From assembly GCA_017744285.1 (NCBI GenBank), contig JAGIBP010000003.1:95132-159131 (forward strand): 64,000 nucleotides of DNA. The letters run 5' to 3'. This stretch comes from Variovorax sp. Lineage in GTDB: Bacteria > Pseudomonadota > Gammaproteobacteria > Burkholderiales > Burkholderiaceae_C. Every line of letters starts with the position of its first letter. The stretch's first letter is position 1. Both the position numbers and the translations under genes were made by a program. Positions 28,969 to 39,150 of this stretch are shown here, piece after piece. The notes under the pieces were generated by a model. The model worked only from the letters and a program-made list of their open reading frames with translations, had not been told where the DNA came from and ran no database searches.

Positions 28969-29910
28969 ATGAATTTCCAACAGTTGCGCTCGGTGCGCGA
29001 GGCCGTGCGCTGCGGCTTCAACCTGACCGAAGTCGCTCATCAGCTTCACACCTCCCAGCCGGGCGTCAGCCGGCAGATCCGCGAACTCGAGGAAGAGCTG
29101 GGCATCGAGCTCTTCGTGCGCGCCGGCAAGCGGCTCACCGGGCTGACCGAGCCCGGCGACCATGTGCTGCCGATCATCGAGCGCATGCTGCTCGAAAGCG
29201 CCAACCTGAAGCTCGCCGGCCAGGAGTTCGTCGCGCGGCAGACCGGGTTGCTCTCGGTGGCCGCCACGCACTCCCAGGCGCGCTACGCGCTGCCGGTGGC
29301 AGTGCAGGAATTCCGGGCGCAATTCCCGAACGTCAAGCTGCACCTGCACCAGGGCTCGCCCAAGCACATCGCCCAGATGCTGCTCGACGGCGAGGTCGAC
29401 GTCGGCATCGCGACCGAGGCACTGGGCGACTATCCGCAGCTCGTCGCGCTGCCCTGCTACCGCTGGACCCATTCGGTGGTGGTGCCGCCGGGGCATCCGC
29501 TGCTCCAGGAAACGCTCACGCTCGAGGCGCTCACGCGGTATCCGCTCATCACCTACGACACGGGCTTCACGGGCCGCACGCGCATCGACAAGGCCTTCGA
29601 GGAGCAGGGACTCGCCCCCAACATCGTGCTCACCGCCATGGATGCGGACGTCATCAAGACCTATGCGCAGCTGGGCATGGGCGTGGGCATCGTCGCGGGC
29701 ATCGCCTACGAGGCCGAGCGCGACACGCAGCTGCGCGCGCTCGACGCGGGCGAACTGTTCGGCATCCACCTGACCAAGCTCGCGGTGCGGCGTGGTGGCT
29801 ACCTGCGCGGCTACGTGCATGCCTTCATCGAATCGTTCGCGCCGACCTTGACGCGCGAGGTGGTGGAACGGGCGCTGGCCGACGATTCCGCGGCGCTGTT
29901 CGAGTCCTGA
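28969..29910 (+). CDS. CysB-like LysR-family transcriptional regulator
   Basis: MNFQQLRSVREAVRCGFNLTEVAHQLHTSQPGVSRQIRELEEELGIELFVRAGKRL, CysB/Cbl-type. Confidence 0.9.
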   Translation: MNFQQLRSVREAVRCGFNLTEVAHQLHTSQPGVSRQIRELEEELGIELFVRAGKRLTGLTEPGDHVLPIIERMLLESANLKLAGQEFVARQTGLLSVAATHSQARYALPVAVQEFRAQFPNVKLHLHQGSPKHIAQMLLDGEVDVGIATEALGDYPQLVALPCYRWTHSVVVPPGHPLLQETLTLEALTRYPLITYDTGFTGRTRIDKAFEEQGLAPNIVLTAMDADVIKTYAQLGMGVGIVAGIAYEAERDTQLRALDAGELFGIHLTKLAVRRGGYLRGYVHAFIESFAPTLTREVVERALADDSAALFES

Positions 29911-29943
29911 ACCGCCGGGACGGGGTACGCTTGCGCCCAGCGC

Positions 29944-31212
29944 ATGCCTTTCGCCGCCCCCACCGATCCGCCTCGCACTGACACCTCGCCCGTCGGGCTG
30001 GTCCTGACCGGCGGCGGCGCACGCGCTGCCTACCAGGTGGGCGTGCTGCAGGCCATCGGCCGGCTGCGGCGCAGCGCCGGCGAACGGTCGCGCTTCAATC
30101 CCTTCCAGATCATCACCGGCACGTCGGCCGGCGCGATCAACGCCGCCGCCCTCGCCTGCGGGGCCGACGACTTCGAGGCCACGGTGCGCATGATCGGGCG
30201 GGCGTGGTCCGGCCTCGGCCCCGGGCAGGTCTACCGCGCCGACGCGCTGAGCGTGGTGCGCAGCGACGCGCCCTGGGCGCGGCTGCTGTCGGCGGGCTGG
30301 CTCATCGCCAGGTGGCGGCGCAGCGGCCTGCGCTCGCTGCTCGACAACACGCCGCTGCGCCAGGTGCTGGCGCAGATGGTGCCGCTGCAGCGGCTCGACG
30401 AGCTGATGGCGAGGGGCTGCCTCGACGCGCTGGCGGTGACCGCGTCGAGCTACGGATCGGGCGAACACGTGACCTTCTTCCAGGCCGGCCCGCAGCAGCA
30501 GCCGTGGGTGCGCTCCAAGCGCATGGCGGTGCCGGTGCGCATCACCCACGATCACCTGCTCGCGTCGTCCGCCATTCCTTTCGTGTTCCCGGCGACGCCG
30601 CTCGACATGGGCAGCCACGTCGAATACTTCGGCGACGGTTCGATGCGGCAGTCGGCCCCGCTCTCGGCAGCCATCCACCTGGGCGCGCGGCGCGTGCTCG
30701 CGATCGGCTCGGGCCGCGTGCAGGAGCCCCAGGCCAGGCTGGCGCCGAACGCGCTCAGCGGCTACCCCTCGCTCGCGCAGATCGCGGGGCACACGCTGTC
30801 GAGCATCTTCCTGGATTCGCTCACGGCCGATGTCGAGCGCGTGCGCCGCATCAACGCGACGCTGTCGCTGATCCCGCTCGAGGAGCGCCATCGCACCACG
30901 CTGCGGCACGTCGAGCTGCTGCTGATCGCGCCCTCGCAGCGCGTGGACCTGATCGCCGCGCGGCACGCGCACGCGCTGCCGCCCGCGGTGCGCAGCCTGC
31001 TCGGCGAGCCCTCGATGCCGCGCGCCGCGGAAGAACTCAAGGGCGCGGCGCTCGCGAGCTACCTGCTGTTCGAGAAGGCCTTCACGCGCGAACTGATCGC
31101 GCTCGGGCGCTCGGACGCGATGGCGCAGCGCGACGAGATCCGCCGGTTCTTCGGGTGGAAGCGCGGCCAGTCCGCGCGGGACGTGGTCAAGGCGCCGGGC
31201 CCAGCCGCTTGA
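29944..31212 (+). CDS. Patatin-like phospholipase
   Basis: GGGARAAYQVGVL oxyanion box, GTSAGAINAA (GxSxG), and DGS in EYFGDGSMRQSAPLSAAIHLGA. Confidence 0.92.
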   Translation: MPFAAPTDPPRTDTSPVGLVLTGGGARAAYQVGVLQAIGRLRRSAGERSRFNPFQIITGTSAGAINAAALACGADDFEATVRMIGRAWSGLGPGQVYRADALSVVRSDAPWARLLSAGWLIARWRRSGLRSLLDNTPLRQVLAQMVPLQRLDELMARGCLDALAVTASSYGSGEHVTFFQAGPQQQPWVRSKRMAVPVRITHDHLLASSAIPFVFPATPLDMGSHVEYFGDGSMRQSAPLSAAIHLGARRVLAIGSGRVQEPQARLAPNALSGYPSLAQIAGHTLSSIFLDSLTADVERVRRINATLSLIPLEERHRTTLRHVELLLIAPSQRVDLIAARHAHALPPAVRSLLGEPSMPRAAEELKGAALASYLLFEKAFTRELIALGRSDAMAQRDEIRRFFGWKRGQSARDVVKAPGPAA

Positions 31213-31654
31213 CCATCCGCACCGCGTCTTCCACGTCCTCGTAATAGCCCGGGCTGGATCCGCATTCCGTGAAGCCGTGCCGCCGGTAGAACGCCTTGGC
31301 CGGGGCATTGCCGATGCGCGCCTCGAGCCGTATCGCGCGCATGCCGGCCACGGCGGCGGTGGCTTCGAGCCAGGCCAGAAGCGCCGACCCGACGCCCTGG
31401 CGCCGGTGCGGGGCCCGCACGGCGAAGAGCACGATGTGGGCCTCGTCATCGCCGTACTGCATGATCGCGAAGCCGAGGATCGCACCGTCGCGGCGCGCCA
31501 CCGCCACGTTGGTCTCTTCGCTGCGGATGGCGCGCATCACGCGGCGCTCGGTCCAGCGCCAGGACAGGCCCCGCTCGATCGCATCGCGGGACAGCTCCGC
31601 GATCTCCCTGGCGTCGGCGGCCTGGGCGAGGGTGATTTCGTAGGCGGTGATCAC
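31187..31654 (-). CDS. GNAT family N-acetyltransferase
   Basis: [55 protein letters not shown] start. Slightly overlaps the convergent patatin gene. Confidence 0.88.
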   Translation of the reverse strand: MITAYEITLAQAADAREIAELSRDAIERGLSWRWTERRVMRAIRSEETNVAVARRDGAILGFAIMQYGDDEAHIVLFAVRAPHRRQGVGSALLAWLEATAAVAGMRAIRLEARIGNAPAKAFYRRHGFTECGSSPGYYEDVEDAVRMVKRLGPAP

Positions 31655-31784
31655 GGCGGAACTCCGGGTTGGCGCAACGACTATAGCCCGCCACCTAAAA
31701 TGCATGTCCTTCCGCCGGCCCCGGCGGCCACGCCGCACCCGGGCCAGCCCTGTTCCTGATCTCCCCCGAAAGCGCCCTCGCGAT

Positions 31785-33863
31785 ATGTCCCAGCGCAAAA
31801 TCTTCGTCACCACCGCCCTGCCCTACGCCAACGGCAAGTTCCACGTGGGCCACATCATGGAATACATCCAGGCCGACATCTGGGTGCGCTTCCAGCGCAT
31901 GCAGGGGCACATGGTGCACTTCGTGGGAGCGGACGACGCGCATGGCGCGCCGATCATGATCGCGGCCGAGAAGGCCGGCAAGACGCCGCAGGAATTCGTC
32001 GGCGAGATCGCCGCGGGCCGCAAGGAGTACCTGGACGGCTTCCACATCCGCTTCGACAACTGGCACTCGACCGACAGCCCCGAGAACACCGAGCTCGCCC
32101 AGGGCATCTACAGGAAGCTCAAGGCCGGCGGCATGATCGCCACGCGCACCATCGAGCAGTTCTACGACCCGGTGAAGGGCATGTTCCTGCCCGACCGCTA
32201 CATCAAGGGCGAATGCCCGACCTGCCACGCCAAGGACCAGTACGGCGACAGCTGCGAGGTGTGCAGCAGCGTCTACTCCCCGACCGAGCTCATCAGCCCC
32301 TACTCCACGCTGACCGGCGCGGCACCCGAGCTGCGCAGCTCGGAGCATTTCTTCTTCAAGCTGTCGGACCCGAAGGTGGTCGACTTCCTCAAGACCTGGA
32401 CGCAGGACGGCAAGCTGCAGCCCGAGATGGCCCGCAAGGCCAGCGAGTGGTTCGAGGCGGGCATGGCCGACTGGGACATCTCGCGCGAGGCGCCCTATTT
32501 CGGCATCGAGATCCCCGATGCGCCGGGCAAGTACTTCTACGTGTGGCTCGACGCGCCGGTGGGCTACCTCGCGAGCCTGAAGAACCACTTCGACAAGGGC
32601 CAGGCCGCGAACCACTGGCACGAGGCGTCGCGCACCACGCAGAGCTTCGACGACTTCGTGGCCGACCCCTCGGTCGAGCAGGTGCACTTCATCGGCAAGG
32701 ACATCGTCTACTTCCACACGCTGTTCTGGCCCGCGATGCTGCAGTTCAGCGGCCGCAAGACGCCCAACCAGGTCAACGTGCACGGCTTCATCACCGTCTC
32801 GGGCGAGAAGATGAGCAAGAGCCGCGGCACCGGCATCGACCCGCTCAAGTACCTCTCGATCGGCATGAACCCCGAGTGGCTGCGCTACTACATCGCGGCC
32901 AAGCTCAACGCGAAGGTGGAAGACGTCGACTTCAACCCCGACGACTTCATCGCCCGCGTGAACGCCGACCTGATCGGCAAGTACATCAACATCGCGAGCC
33001 GCGCGGCGGGCTTCATCGCCAAGCGCTTCGGCGGCAAGCTGGGCCAGGTCTCGGCCGACGGCGCGGCGCTGCTCGCGGCGCTGCAGGCGGCTTCCGCGCA
33101 GGTGCAGACGCTCTACGACGGCCGCGACTACGCCCGCGCGCTGCGCGAGATCATGGCGCTGGCCGACAAGGTCAACGAATACGTCGACCAGAACAAGCCC
33201 TGGGAGCTTGCCAAGAAGGAAGGCATGGAAGCGCGCCTGCACGACGTGTGCACCGCCTGCATCGAGGCCTTCCGCCTGCTCACGATCTACCTGAAGCCGG
33301 TGCTGCCGGCGCTGGCGGCGCAGGTCGAGGCCTTCCTCGGCACCGCGCCGCTGGTGTCGGCCGATGCCGGCAAGCTGCTCGGCGCGGGCCACCCGATCAA
33401 CGACTACAAGCACCTGATGCAGCGCGTGGACGCCAAGCAGCTCGACCAGCTCTTCGAGGCGCCCGAGCCGAGCGCGGCCCCCGCGCCCGCGACGGAACTG
33501 CCAGGCGGCGAAGGCATCGCTCCGACGATCACGATCGACGACTTCGCGAAGATCGACCTGCGCATCGCGAAGATCGTGGCCTGCCAGAAGGTCGAAGGCT
33601 CGACCAAGCTGCTGCACCTCACGCTCGACGTGGGCGAAGGCAAGACGCGCAATGTCTTCTCGGGCATCGCCTCGGTCTACCAGCCCGAGCAGCTCGTGGG
33701 CAAGCTCACCGTGATGGTCGCGAATCTCGCGCCGCGCAAGATGAAGTTCGGCCTCTCCGAAGGCATGGTGCTGGCCGCGAGCCACGCGGACGAAAAAGCC
33801 ACCCCGGGCATCTACGTGCTCGAACCCTGGCCGGGCGCCGTGCCCGGCATGCGGGTGCGCTGA
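31785..33863 (+). CDS. metG: Methionyl-tRNA synthetase
   Basis: HIGH-type [23 protein letters not shown] ([15 protein letters not shown]), C-terminal tRNA-binding domain ([30 protein letters not shown]). Confidence 0.97.
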   Translation: MSQRKIFVTTALPYANGKFHVGHIMEYIQADIWVRFQRMQGHMVHFVGADDAHGAPIMIAAEKAGKTPQEFVGEIAAGRKEYLDGFHIRFDNWHSTDSPENTELAQGIYRKLKAGGMIATRTIEQFYDPVKGMFLPDRYIKGECPTCHAKDQYGDSCEVCSSVYSPTELISPYSTLTGAAPELRSSEHFFFKLSDPKVVDFLKTWTQDGKLQPEMARKASEWFEAGMADWDISREAPYFGIEIPDAPGKYFYVWLDAPVGYLASLKNHFDKGQAANHWHEASRTTQSFDDFVADPSVEQVHFIGKDIVYFHTLFWPAMLQFSGRKTPNQVNVHGFITVSGEKMSKSRGTGIDPLKYLSIGMNPEWLRYYIAAKLNAKVEDVDFNPDDFIARVNADLIGKYINIASRAAGFIAKRFGGKLGQVSADGAALLAALQAASAQVQTLYDGRDYARALREIMALADKVNEYVDQNKPWELAKKEGMEARLHDVCTACIEAFRLLTIYLKPVLPALAAQVEAFLGTAPLVSADAGKLLGAGHPINDYKHLMQRVDAKQLDQLFEAPEPSAAPAPATELPGGEGIAPTITIDDFAKIDLRIAKIVACQKVEGSTKLLHLTLDVGEGKTRNVFSGIASVYQPEQLVGKLTVMVANLAPRKMKFGLSEGMVLAASHADEKATPGIYVLEPWPGAVPGMRVR

Positions 33864-34081
33864 TGCGGCGGGCGATCGCGTTGCTGGCCGCGCTCGCGTG
33901 GGCCGCCGCGCTGGGCGGCTGCGCCGTCGCGGGTGCGGCGGTCACCGTCACGAGCACGGCCGTCAGCGTGGGCGCCGGCGCGGTCGGCCTCGCGGCCGAT
34001 GCCGCCATCGGCACCGCGCGCATCGCCGGCAAGGCGGTGGGCGCGGCCGCCGATGCGGTGATTCCCGGCGATTCGGACTGA
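33863..34081 (+). CDS. Small lipoprotein-like glycine/alanine-rich peptide, coupled to metG
   Basis: 72 aa; lipobox ALGGC; start overlaps the metG stop (TGATG). Confidence 0.65.
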   Translation: MRRAIALLAALAWAAALGGCAVAGAAVTVTSTAVSVGAGAVGLAADAAIGTARIAGKAVGAAADAVIPGDSD

Positions 34082-34121
34082 ATCCCTCGATCCGGCGAGG
34101 GGGCGCATCCACAATGGCGCC

Positions 34122-35792
34122 ATGACCTCGCCTCTGAAGTTGTCGAACTTCCGCCCGCGCCTGATCGACGCACTCGCGGACTACAACAGGGAACGCTTTT
34201 TCAAGGACGTCGGCGCCGGCGCCACGGTGGGCATCGTCGCGCTGCCGCTCGCGATGGCCTTTGCCATCGCCTCCGGACTCAAGCCCGAGGCCGGCATCTG
34301 GACCGCGATCATCGCGGGCTTCCTGATCGCGGCGCTGGGCGGCTCGTCGGTGCAGATCGGCGGGCCGGCCGGCGCGTTCATCGTGATCGTCTACGGCATC
34401 GTCGACCGCTATGGCGTGGCGAACCTGCTGATCGCCACGGCCTGCGCGGGCGTGCTGCTGTTCCTGCTGGGCCTCTTGCGCCTCGGCACGCTGGTGCGCT
34501 ACGTGCCGGTGTCGATCGTGGTCGGGTTCACCAACGGGATCGCGGCGCTGATCCTGATCTCGCAGCTGAAGGACTGGCTGGGCCTCTCGATCCCGAAGAT
34601 GCCGGCCGACATGTTCTCGCAGCTGCACACGCTCGCGCTGCACCTGGGCACCGTGAACCCGTACGCCTTCGGGCTCGGGCTGGCCTGCACCGCGGGCCTC
34701 TTCGCCTGGCCGCACCTGCTGCGCGAGAAGACCCGCGTGGGGCAGACGGTGCGCATCGTGCTCGGCCCGCTGGCCGACTCGCGGGCGGCGCAAGTCAGCT
34801 CGCGCCTGCCGGGACCGATCGTGGCGCTGGTCACGCTGACGCTGGTGTCCTGGGGCTTCGGCCTCCCGGTGGAGACCATCGGCACGCGCTTCGGCGGCAT
34901 CCCCGAGGGCCTGCCGGCCTTCGCGCTGCCGGAGTTCTCGTGGGAGACGGTCAAGCAGCTGGTGACGCCGACGCTGACCATCGCGGCGCTCGGCGCGATC
35001 GAGTCGCTGCTGTGCGCGCACGTGGCCGACCAGGTGAGCGGCCTGCCGCGCCACGACCCGAACCAGGAGCTGATGGCGCAGGGCATCGCCAACGCGGTGG
35101 CGCCCTTCTTCGGCGGCATGCCGGCCACGGGCACCATCGCGCGCACCGTGACCAACGTGCGCGCCGGGGCGAGCTCCCCGATCGCGGGCATCGTGCATGC
35201 GCTCACGCTGGCGGTGATCGTGCTGCTGGCCGCGCCGCTCGCGCACCACGTGCCGCTCGCGGTGCTGGCCGGCATCCTGGTGTCGGTGGGCTGGAACATG
35301 GGCGAGTGGCGGGAGTTCTCGCCCGCGATGCTGCGCCGCTTCAGTCGCCACTACCGGCTCTTGATGCTCGGCACCTTCTTCCTCACCGTGGTGTTCGACC
35401 TCACGGTGGCGGTGCAGGCCGGCATCGTGCTGGCCTGCGCCCTCTTCATCCGCCGCATGAGCGGGTTGTTCAGCATCGAGATGGTGTCGCTGGAGCCGCC
35501 GGTGATGACCTTCCGGCTCTACGGCGCGCTGTTCTTCGGCGCCGCCGCGAAACTGGATCCGGCCGTGCAGGCCGTCGAGCGCGCGCCGCGCGGCATGACG
35601 GTGGTGCTCGACGCCACGCACCTCATCTCGCTCGACGCCACCGGCCTCGACGCGCTGCGGCAGCTGCACAAGGCCGTGCTCGCGCGCGGCGGCGTGCTCT
35701 GCGTCGAGTCGCTGCAGCCGCAGCCGCTGGAGACCATCGAGCGCTCGGGCTTCGCGCACGAGCTGGCCTCGGGCATGCCCAGCGAGGCCTGA
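34122..35792 (+). CDS. SulP-family anion transporter with C-terminal STAS domain
   Basis: GIVALPLAMAFAIASGLKPEAGIWTAIIAGFLIAALGGSSVQIGGPAGAF; STAS (VVLDATHLISLDATGLDALRQL). Confidence 0.94.
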   Translation: MTSPLKLSNFRPRLIDALADYNRERFFKDVGAGATVGIVALPLAMAFAIASGLKPEAGIWTAIIAGFLIAALGGSSVQIGGPAGAFIVIVYGIVDRYGVANLLIATACAGVLLFLLGLLRLGTLVRYVPVSIVVGFTNGIAALILISQLKDWLGLSIPKMPADMFSQLHTLALHLGTVNPYAFGLGLACTAGLFAWPHLLREKTRVGQTVRIVLGPLADSRAAQVSSRLPGPIVALVTLTLVSWGFGLPVETIGTRFGGIPEGLPAFALPEFSWETVKQLVTPTLTIAALGAIESLLCAHVADQVSGLPRHDPNQELMAQGIANAVAPFFGGMPATGTIARTVTNVRAGASSPIAGIVHALTLAVIVLLAAPLAHHVPLAVLAGILVSVGWNMGEWREFSPAMLRRFSRHYRLLMLGTFFLTVVFDLTVAVQAGIVLACALFIRRMSGLFSIEMVSLEPPVMTFRLYGALFFGAAAKLDPAVQAVERAPRGMTVVLDATHLISLDATGLDALRQLHKAVLARGGVLCVESLQPQPLETIERSGFAHELASGMPSEA

Positions 35793-35801
35793 GGCCGGCC
35801 G

Positions 35802-36800
35802 CTATTCGACCTTGATGTTCGCCGTCTTCACGATCTCGGCGTAGCGCTTCAGGTCGTCCTGGATCTGCCGGCCGAACTCGGCCGGGCTGTTGCCCGAGGC
35901 CTCGATGCCCAGCCCCGCGAGCCGCTCCTTGATGTCCGGCGAATGCACCACCGCATGGATCTCGCGCTGCAGCCGCTCGACGATCGGCTGCGGCGTCTTC
36001 GCGGGCGCGAGGATGCCGATCCAGGAGACCGACTCGAAACCCGGCACGCCCGATTCGGCGACCGTCGGCACCTGCGGCAGCGAGGCCAGCCGCTGGCGGC
36101 TCGACACCGCGATGGCATTGACCTGCCCCTTCTGCACGAAGGGATAGGCCCCCGCCACGGCCGTATAGAGCATGGGCAGCGAGCCGCCCACGACATCGGC
36201 CATCGCCTGCCCGCCGCCCTTGTAGGGCACATGCACGAAGTTGGCGCCGGTGCGCACCTTCAGCAGTTCGCCGGCCAGGTGTGGCGTGCTGCCGGTGCCG
36301 GCGCTGCCGTAGGAAACCCCGCCCGGTGTCGACTTCGAGTATGCAACGAGCGCCTCGAACGTCTTCGCCGGCACCGAGGGATGCGTGACGATGATGAGCG
36401 CGGCATCGCCGATCTTGCTGACCGGCGCGAAGTCCTTCACCGGATCGAAGGGCACCTTGGCGTAGACGTGCGGGTTGATGACCAGCGTGCCATCGAACCC
36501 CACCACCAGCGTGTAACCGTCGGGCGCCGCGGCGGCGGCCATCTGCGTGCCGATGTTGCCGGAGGCGCCCGGGCGGTTGTCGACCACCACCTGCTGGCCC
36601 AGCCGCTGGCCGAGGCGGTCGGCCACCACGCGCGCGCCGGTGTCGGTCACGCCGCCCGGCGCGAACGGCACGATCAGGCGGATCGGCTTGCTTGGATAGT
36701 CTTCGGCCGCGGCGGGCGCGGCGGCACCCATCGCCGCGGCCAGCGCAAGCAGCGCGGCCAGGACGATGCGCGGGCGCCGGCTTGGGAACTTCGTTGGCAT
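35802..36800 (-). CDS. Bug-family (tripartite tricarboxylate transporter) solute-binding protein
   Basis: Signal peptide, then YPSKPIRLIVPFAPGGVTDTGARVVADRLGQRLGQQVVVDNRPGASGNIGT. Confidence 0.94.
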   Translation of the reverse strand: MPTKFPSRRPRIVLAALLALAAAMGAAAPAAAEDYPSKPIRLIVPFAPGGVTDTGARVVADRLGQRLGQQVVVDNRPGASGNIGTQMAAAAAPDGYTLVVGFDGTLVINPHVYAKVPFDPVKDFAPVSKIGDAALIIVTHPSVPAKTFEALVAYSKSTPGGVSYGSAGTGSTPHLAGELLKVRTGANFVHVPYKGGGQAMADVVGGSLPMLYTAVAGAYPFVQKGQVNAIAVSSRQRLASLPQVPTVAESGVPGFESVSWIGILAPAKTPQPIVERLQREIHAVVHSPDIKERLAGLGIEASGNSPAEFGRQIQDDLKRYAEIVKTANIKVE

Positions 36801-36855
36801 GTTCTTTCTGTCTCCTTGGTCGTCGTCGTGAAATCGGGTTCGCTGCGCTCCGCGC

Positions 36856-37791
36856 TCAGCCCGTCTGCGTCTCGCGCGCTTTCTCGCGCTGGCGCCGCAG
36901 CCAGGTGATCGAGCGGCCGCCCAGCGGGCGCTGGAGCTGCGCCTCGGCGTAGTCCACCGCGTCGATCAGGCCGTCGGTCGAGATGCCGGCATCGAAGCCG
37001 CTCTGCGCGGCCATCAGCACGAGGTCTTCGGTGGCGACATTGCCCGCGGCGCCGGGCGCGAAGGGGCAGCCGCCGATGCCGCCCACGCTCGCATCGAAGC
37101 GGCGCACGCCCGCTTCCAGCGCCGCCCAGGCATTGGCCACGCCCATGCCGCGCGTGTCGTGGAAGTGCATCGCGAGCCGGTCCACCGGCACCGCCTCGCG
37201 CAGCGCCGCGAGGCGCGCCTTCACCTGGCCCGGCGCGGCCGAGCCGATGGTGTCGGCGATCACGACCTCGCCCGCTCCCGCCTCGTGCATGCGCCGCGCG
37301 AGGCGCACCACCTCGTCCAGCGGCGTGGCCCCTTCGAAGGGACAGTCGAAGGCGACCGCCACGTAGGCGCGGGTGCGCAGGCCCAGGCGCTGCGCGGCGG
37401 CCAGGGTCTGCTCGCTGACCTCCGTGGCCTCGGCCAGTCCCATGTTGATGTTCCGGCGGTTCATGGTTTCCGTGGCCGAGAGCACGACCGCGATCTCCTC
37501 GGCCCCGGCCGCGTGGGCGCGCTCCAGGCCCTTGAGGTTGGGCACCAGCACGGAGCAGCGCAGGCCGGGCACGGCGGTCTTCAGCTGCGGCACCAGCGCG
37601 GCCGCGTCGGCCATCTGCGGCACGGCCTTGGGCGAGACGAAGCTGGTGGCCTCGACGCTTTGCACGCCTGCCGCGGCGAGCCGGCGGATCAGCTCCAGCT
37701 TCGCCCCGGTCAAGACCGGCACGCGCTGGTTCTGCAGGCCGTCGCGCGGCGCGACGTCGGTGATGTGGATGCGTTCCACGGCCGGCCTCAC
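36856..37791 (-). CDS. Hydroxymethylglutaryl-CoA lyase family protein
   Basis: DVAPRDGLQNQ, EATSFVSPKAVPQMAD, HFHDTRGMGVAN, GGIGGCPFAPGAAGNVATED (catalytic Cys loop). GTGA overlap with the CoA-transferase gene. Confidence 0.92.
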   Translation of the reverse strand: MRPAVERIHITDVAPRDGLQNQRVPVLTGAKLELIRRLAAAGVQSVEATSFVSPKAVPQMADAAALVPQLKTAVPGLRCSVLVPNLKGLERAHAAGAEEIAVVLSATETMNRRNINMGLAEATEVSEQTLAAAQRLGLRTRAYVAVAFDCPFEGATPLDEVVRLARRMHEAGAGEVVIADTIGSAAPGQVKARLAALREAVPVDRLAMHFHDTRGMGVANAWAALEAGVRRFDASVGGIGGCPFAPGAAGNVATEDLVLMAAQSGFDAGISTDGLIDAVDYAEAQLQRPLGGRSITWLRRQREKARETQTG

Positions 37792-38999
37792 GCGATGACG
37801 CCGTCGCGCCCGAGCGCCTCGAGCCGCTCGGGCGAGTAGCCCGCGACTTCGGCCAGCACGCTGCGCGTGTGCTCGCCGAGCTTCGGCGGCGCGGTGAAGG
37901 CGGCGGCGCCGGCGTTCGACAGCTTGATCGGGTTGCCCGGCATGCGCAGCGCCTCGCCCGAGGGGAGCGGCACCTCGATCACCATGTCGCGCGCGCGCAC
38001 CTGCGCGTCGTCGAGCGCTTGCGCGAAGTTGTTGACCGGGCCGCACGGAATGCGCGCCGCGCGCAGGCGCTCGAGCCAGTGGGCGGTGGGCTGACGGCGC
38101 AGCTCGGCGCCGATGATCTCGTCGATCTCGGCCTTGGCCGCGTAGCGCACCGGCTGCTGCCGGTATTCGGGCTTGCGCAGCGCCGGCAGGTCGATGAACT
38201 CGACGAAGCGCTCGAAGAAGGCGTCGCCGATGCACGCGATGATGATGTGGCCGTCGGCGGTCGGGTAGCTGTTGTAGGGCACGTGCACGAAGTGCCCGTT
38301 GCCGATGCCGGCCGGCACGTGGCCGGACATCAGGTACATGGTCGCCATGTAGTTGAGCAGCGAGATCTGCGCGTCGAGCATCGAGATGTCCACGTGCTGC
38401 CCGCGCCCGGTGCGCTCGCGCTCGGCGAGCGCCGCGAGCACGCCCATCACGCCGAACATGCCGCCGCCGAGATCGCCGATCGGGATGCCGCTGCGGGTCG
38501 GACCGGTCTCGGGCGTGCCGGTGATCGACATGCCGCCGCCCATGGCCTGCACCACCTGGTCGAAGGCCGGCCGCTGCGTCTCGGGGCCGGTCTGGCCGAA
38601 GCCGGTGACCGAGCAGGTCACGATGCGCGGATTGACCCGGGCGAGCGATGCATGGTCGATGCCCAGCCGCTCGGTCACGCCCACGCTGAAGTTGTCGAAG
38701 ACCACGTCGGCGTGCCGCACGAGGTCGAGGAACACGGCCTTGCCGGCCTCGCTCTTGAGGTCGACGCAGACGCTTTGCTTGTTGCGGTTGAGCGTGAGGA
38801 AGTAGGCCCCCATGCCGCCCCGCGCGTAGTCGGGGTCGTGTTCGAGCAGCCGGCGCGTGCCCTCCCCGGTGCCGGGCGGCTCGACCTTGATGGTGCGCGC
38901 GCCGAGGTCGGCCAGAAGCATGGTGCCGTAGGGGCCCGAGAGCATGTGGGTCAGGTCCAGCACGGTGATGTGTTCGAGTGCCAAGGGCGAAATCTCCAA
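37788..38999 (-). CDS. CaiB/BaiF family (type III) CoA-transferase
   Basis: ITVLDLTHMLSGPYGTMLLADLGARTIKVEPPGTGEGTR and Asp-containing FNQ/FDQ region (RPAFDQVVQAMGGGMSITG). Start TTG at 38999, or TTG at 38985 with GGAG upstream. Confidence 0.94.
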   Translation of the reverse strand: MEISPLALEHITVLDLTHMLSGPYGTMLLADLGARTIKVEPPGTGEGTRRLLEHDPDYARGGMGAYFLTLNRNKQSVCVDLKSEAGKAVFLDLVRHADVVFDNFSVGVTERLGIDHASLARVNPRIVTCSVTGFGQTGPETQRPAFDQVVQAMGGGMSITGTPETGPTRSGIPIGDLGGGMFGVMGVLAALAERERTGRGQHVDISMLDAQISLLNYMATMYLMSGHVPAGIGNGHFVHVPYNSYPTADGHIIIACIGDAFFERFVEFIDLPALRKPEYRQQPVRYAAKAEIDEIIGAELRRQPTAHWLERLRAARIPCGPVNNFAQALDDAQVRARDMVIEVPLPSGEALRMPGNPIKLSNAGAAAFTAPPKLGEHTRSVLAEVAGYSPERLEALGRDGVIA

Positions 39000-39020
39000 T
39001 AGAACGTTGCACCCTGCTGT

Positions 39021-39036
39021 TGCACTCTGTGTGCCA
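39021..39036 (-). promoter_or_regulatory. Candidate sigma-54 (-24/-12) promoter of the CoA-transferase/lyase operon
   Basis: Minus strand TGGCACACAGAGTGCA: GG and GC separated by exactly 10 bp, TGGCAC box intact. Located 22-37 bp upstream of the CoA-transferase ORF and divergent from a sigma-54 activator gene. Confidence 0.7.
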
Positions 39037-39094
39037 GCGCGAGCGGCGATCGCAAGTCATTGATTTGCAAGGATTTCGCGGCCTGTCGACGCTC

Positions 39095-39113
39095 TCGCAT
39101 TCGTCTCATGCGA
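39095..39113. promoter_or_regulatory. Candidate activator-binding inverted repeat TCGCAT-N7-ATGCGA
   Basis: Perfect 6-bp arms between the divergent genes, upstream of the -24/-12 element. Confidence 0.4.
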
Positions 39114-39150
39114 CACTTGCGAAACATCTGATCGTTCTGATGAAACACCC

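Noticed and set aside
31695-33785. 696-aa minus-strand ORF
   Set aside because: Antisense shadow of metG.
34940-35815. 291-aa plus-strand ORF inside the SulP gene
   Set aside because: Alternate frame of the SulP CDS; composition typical of frame-shifted GC-rich codons.
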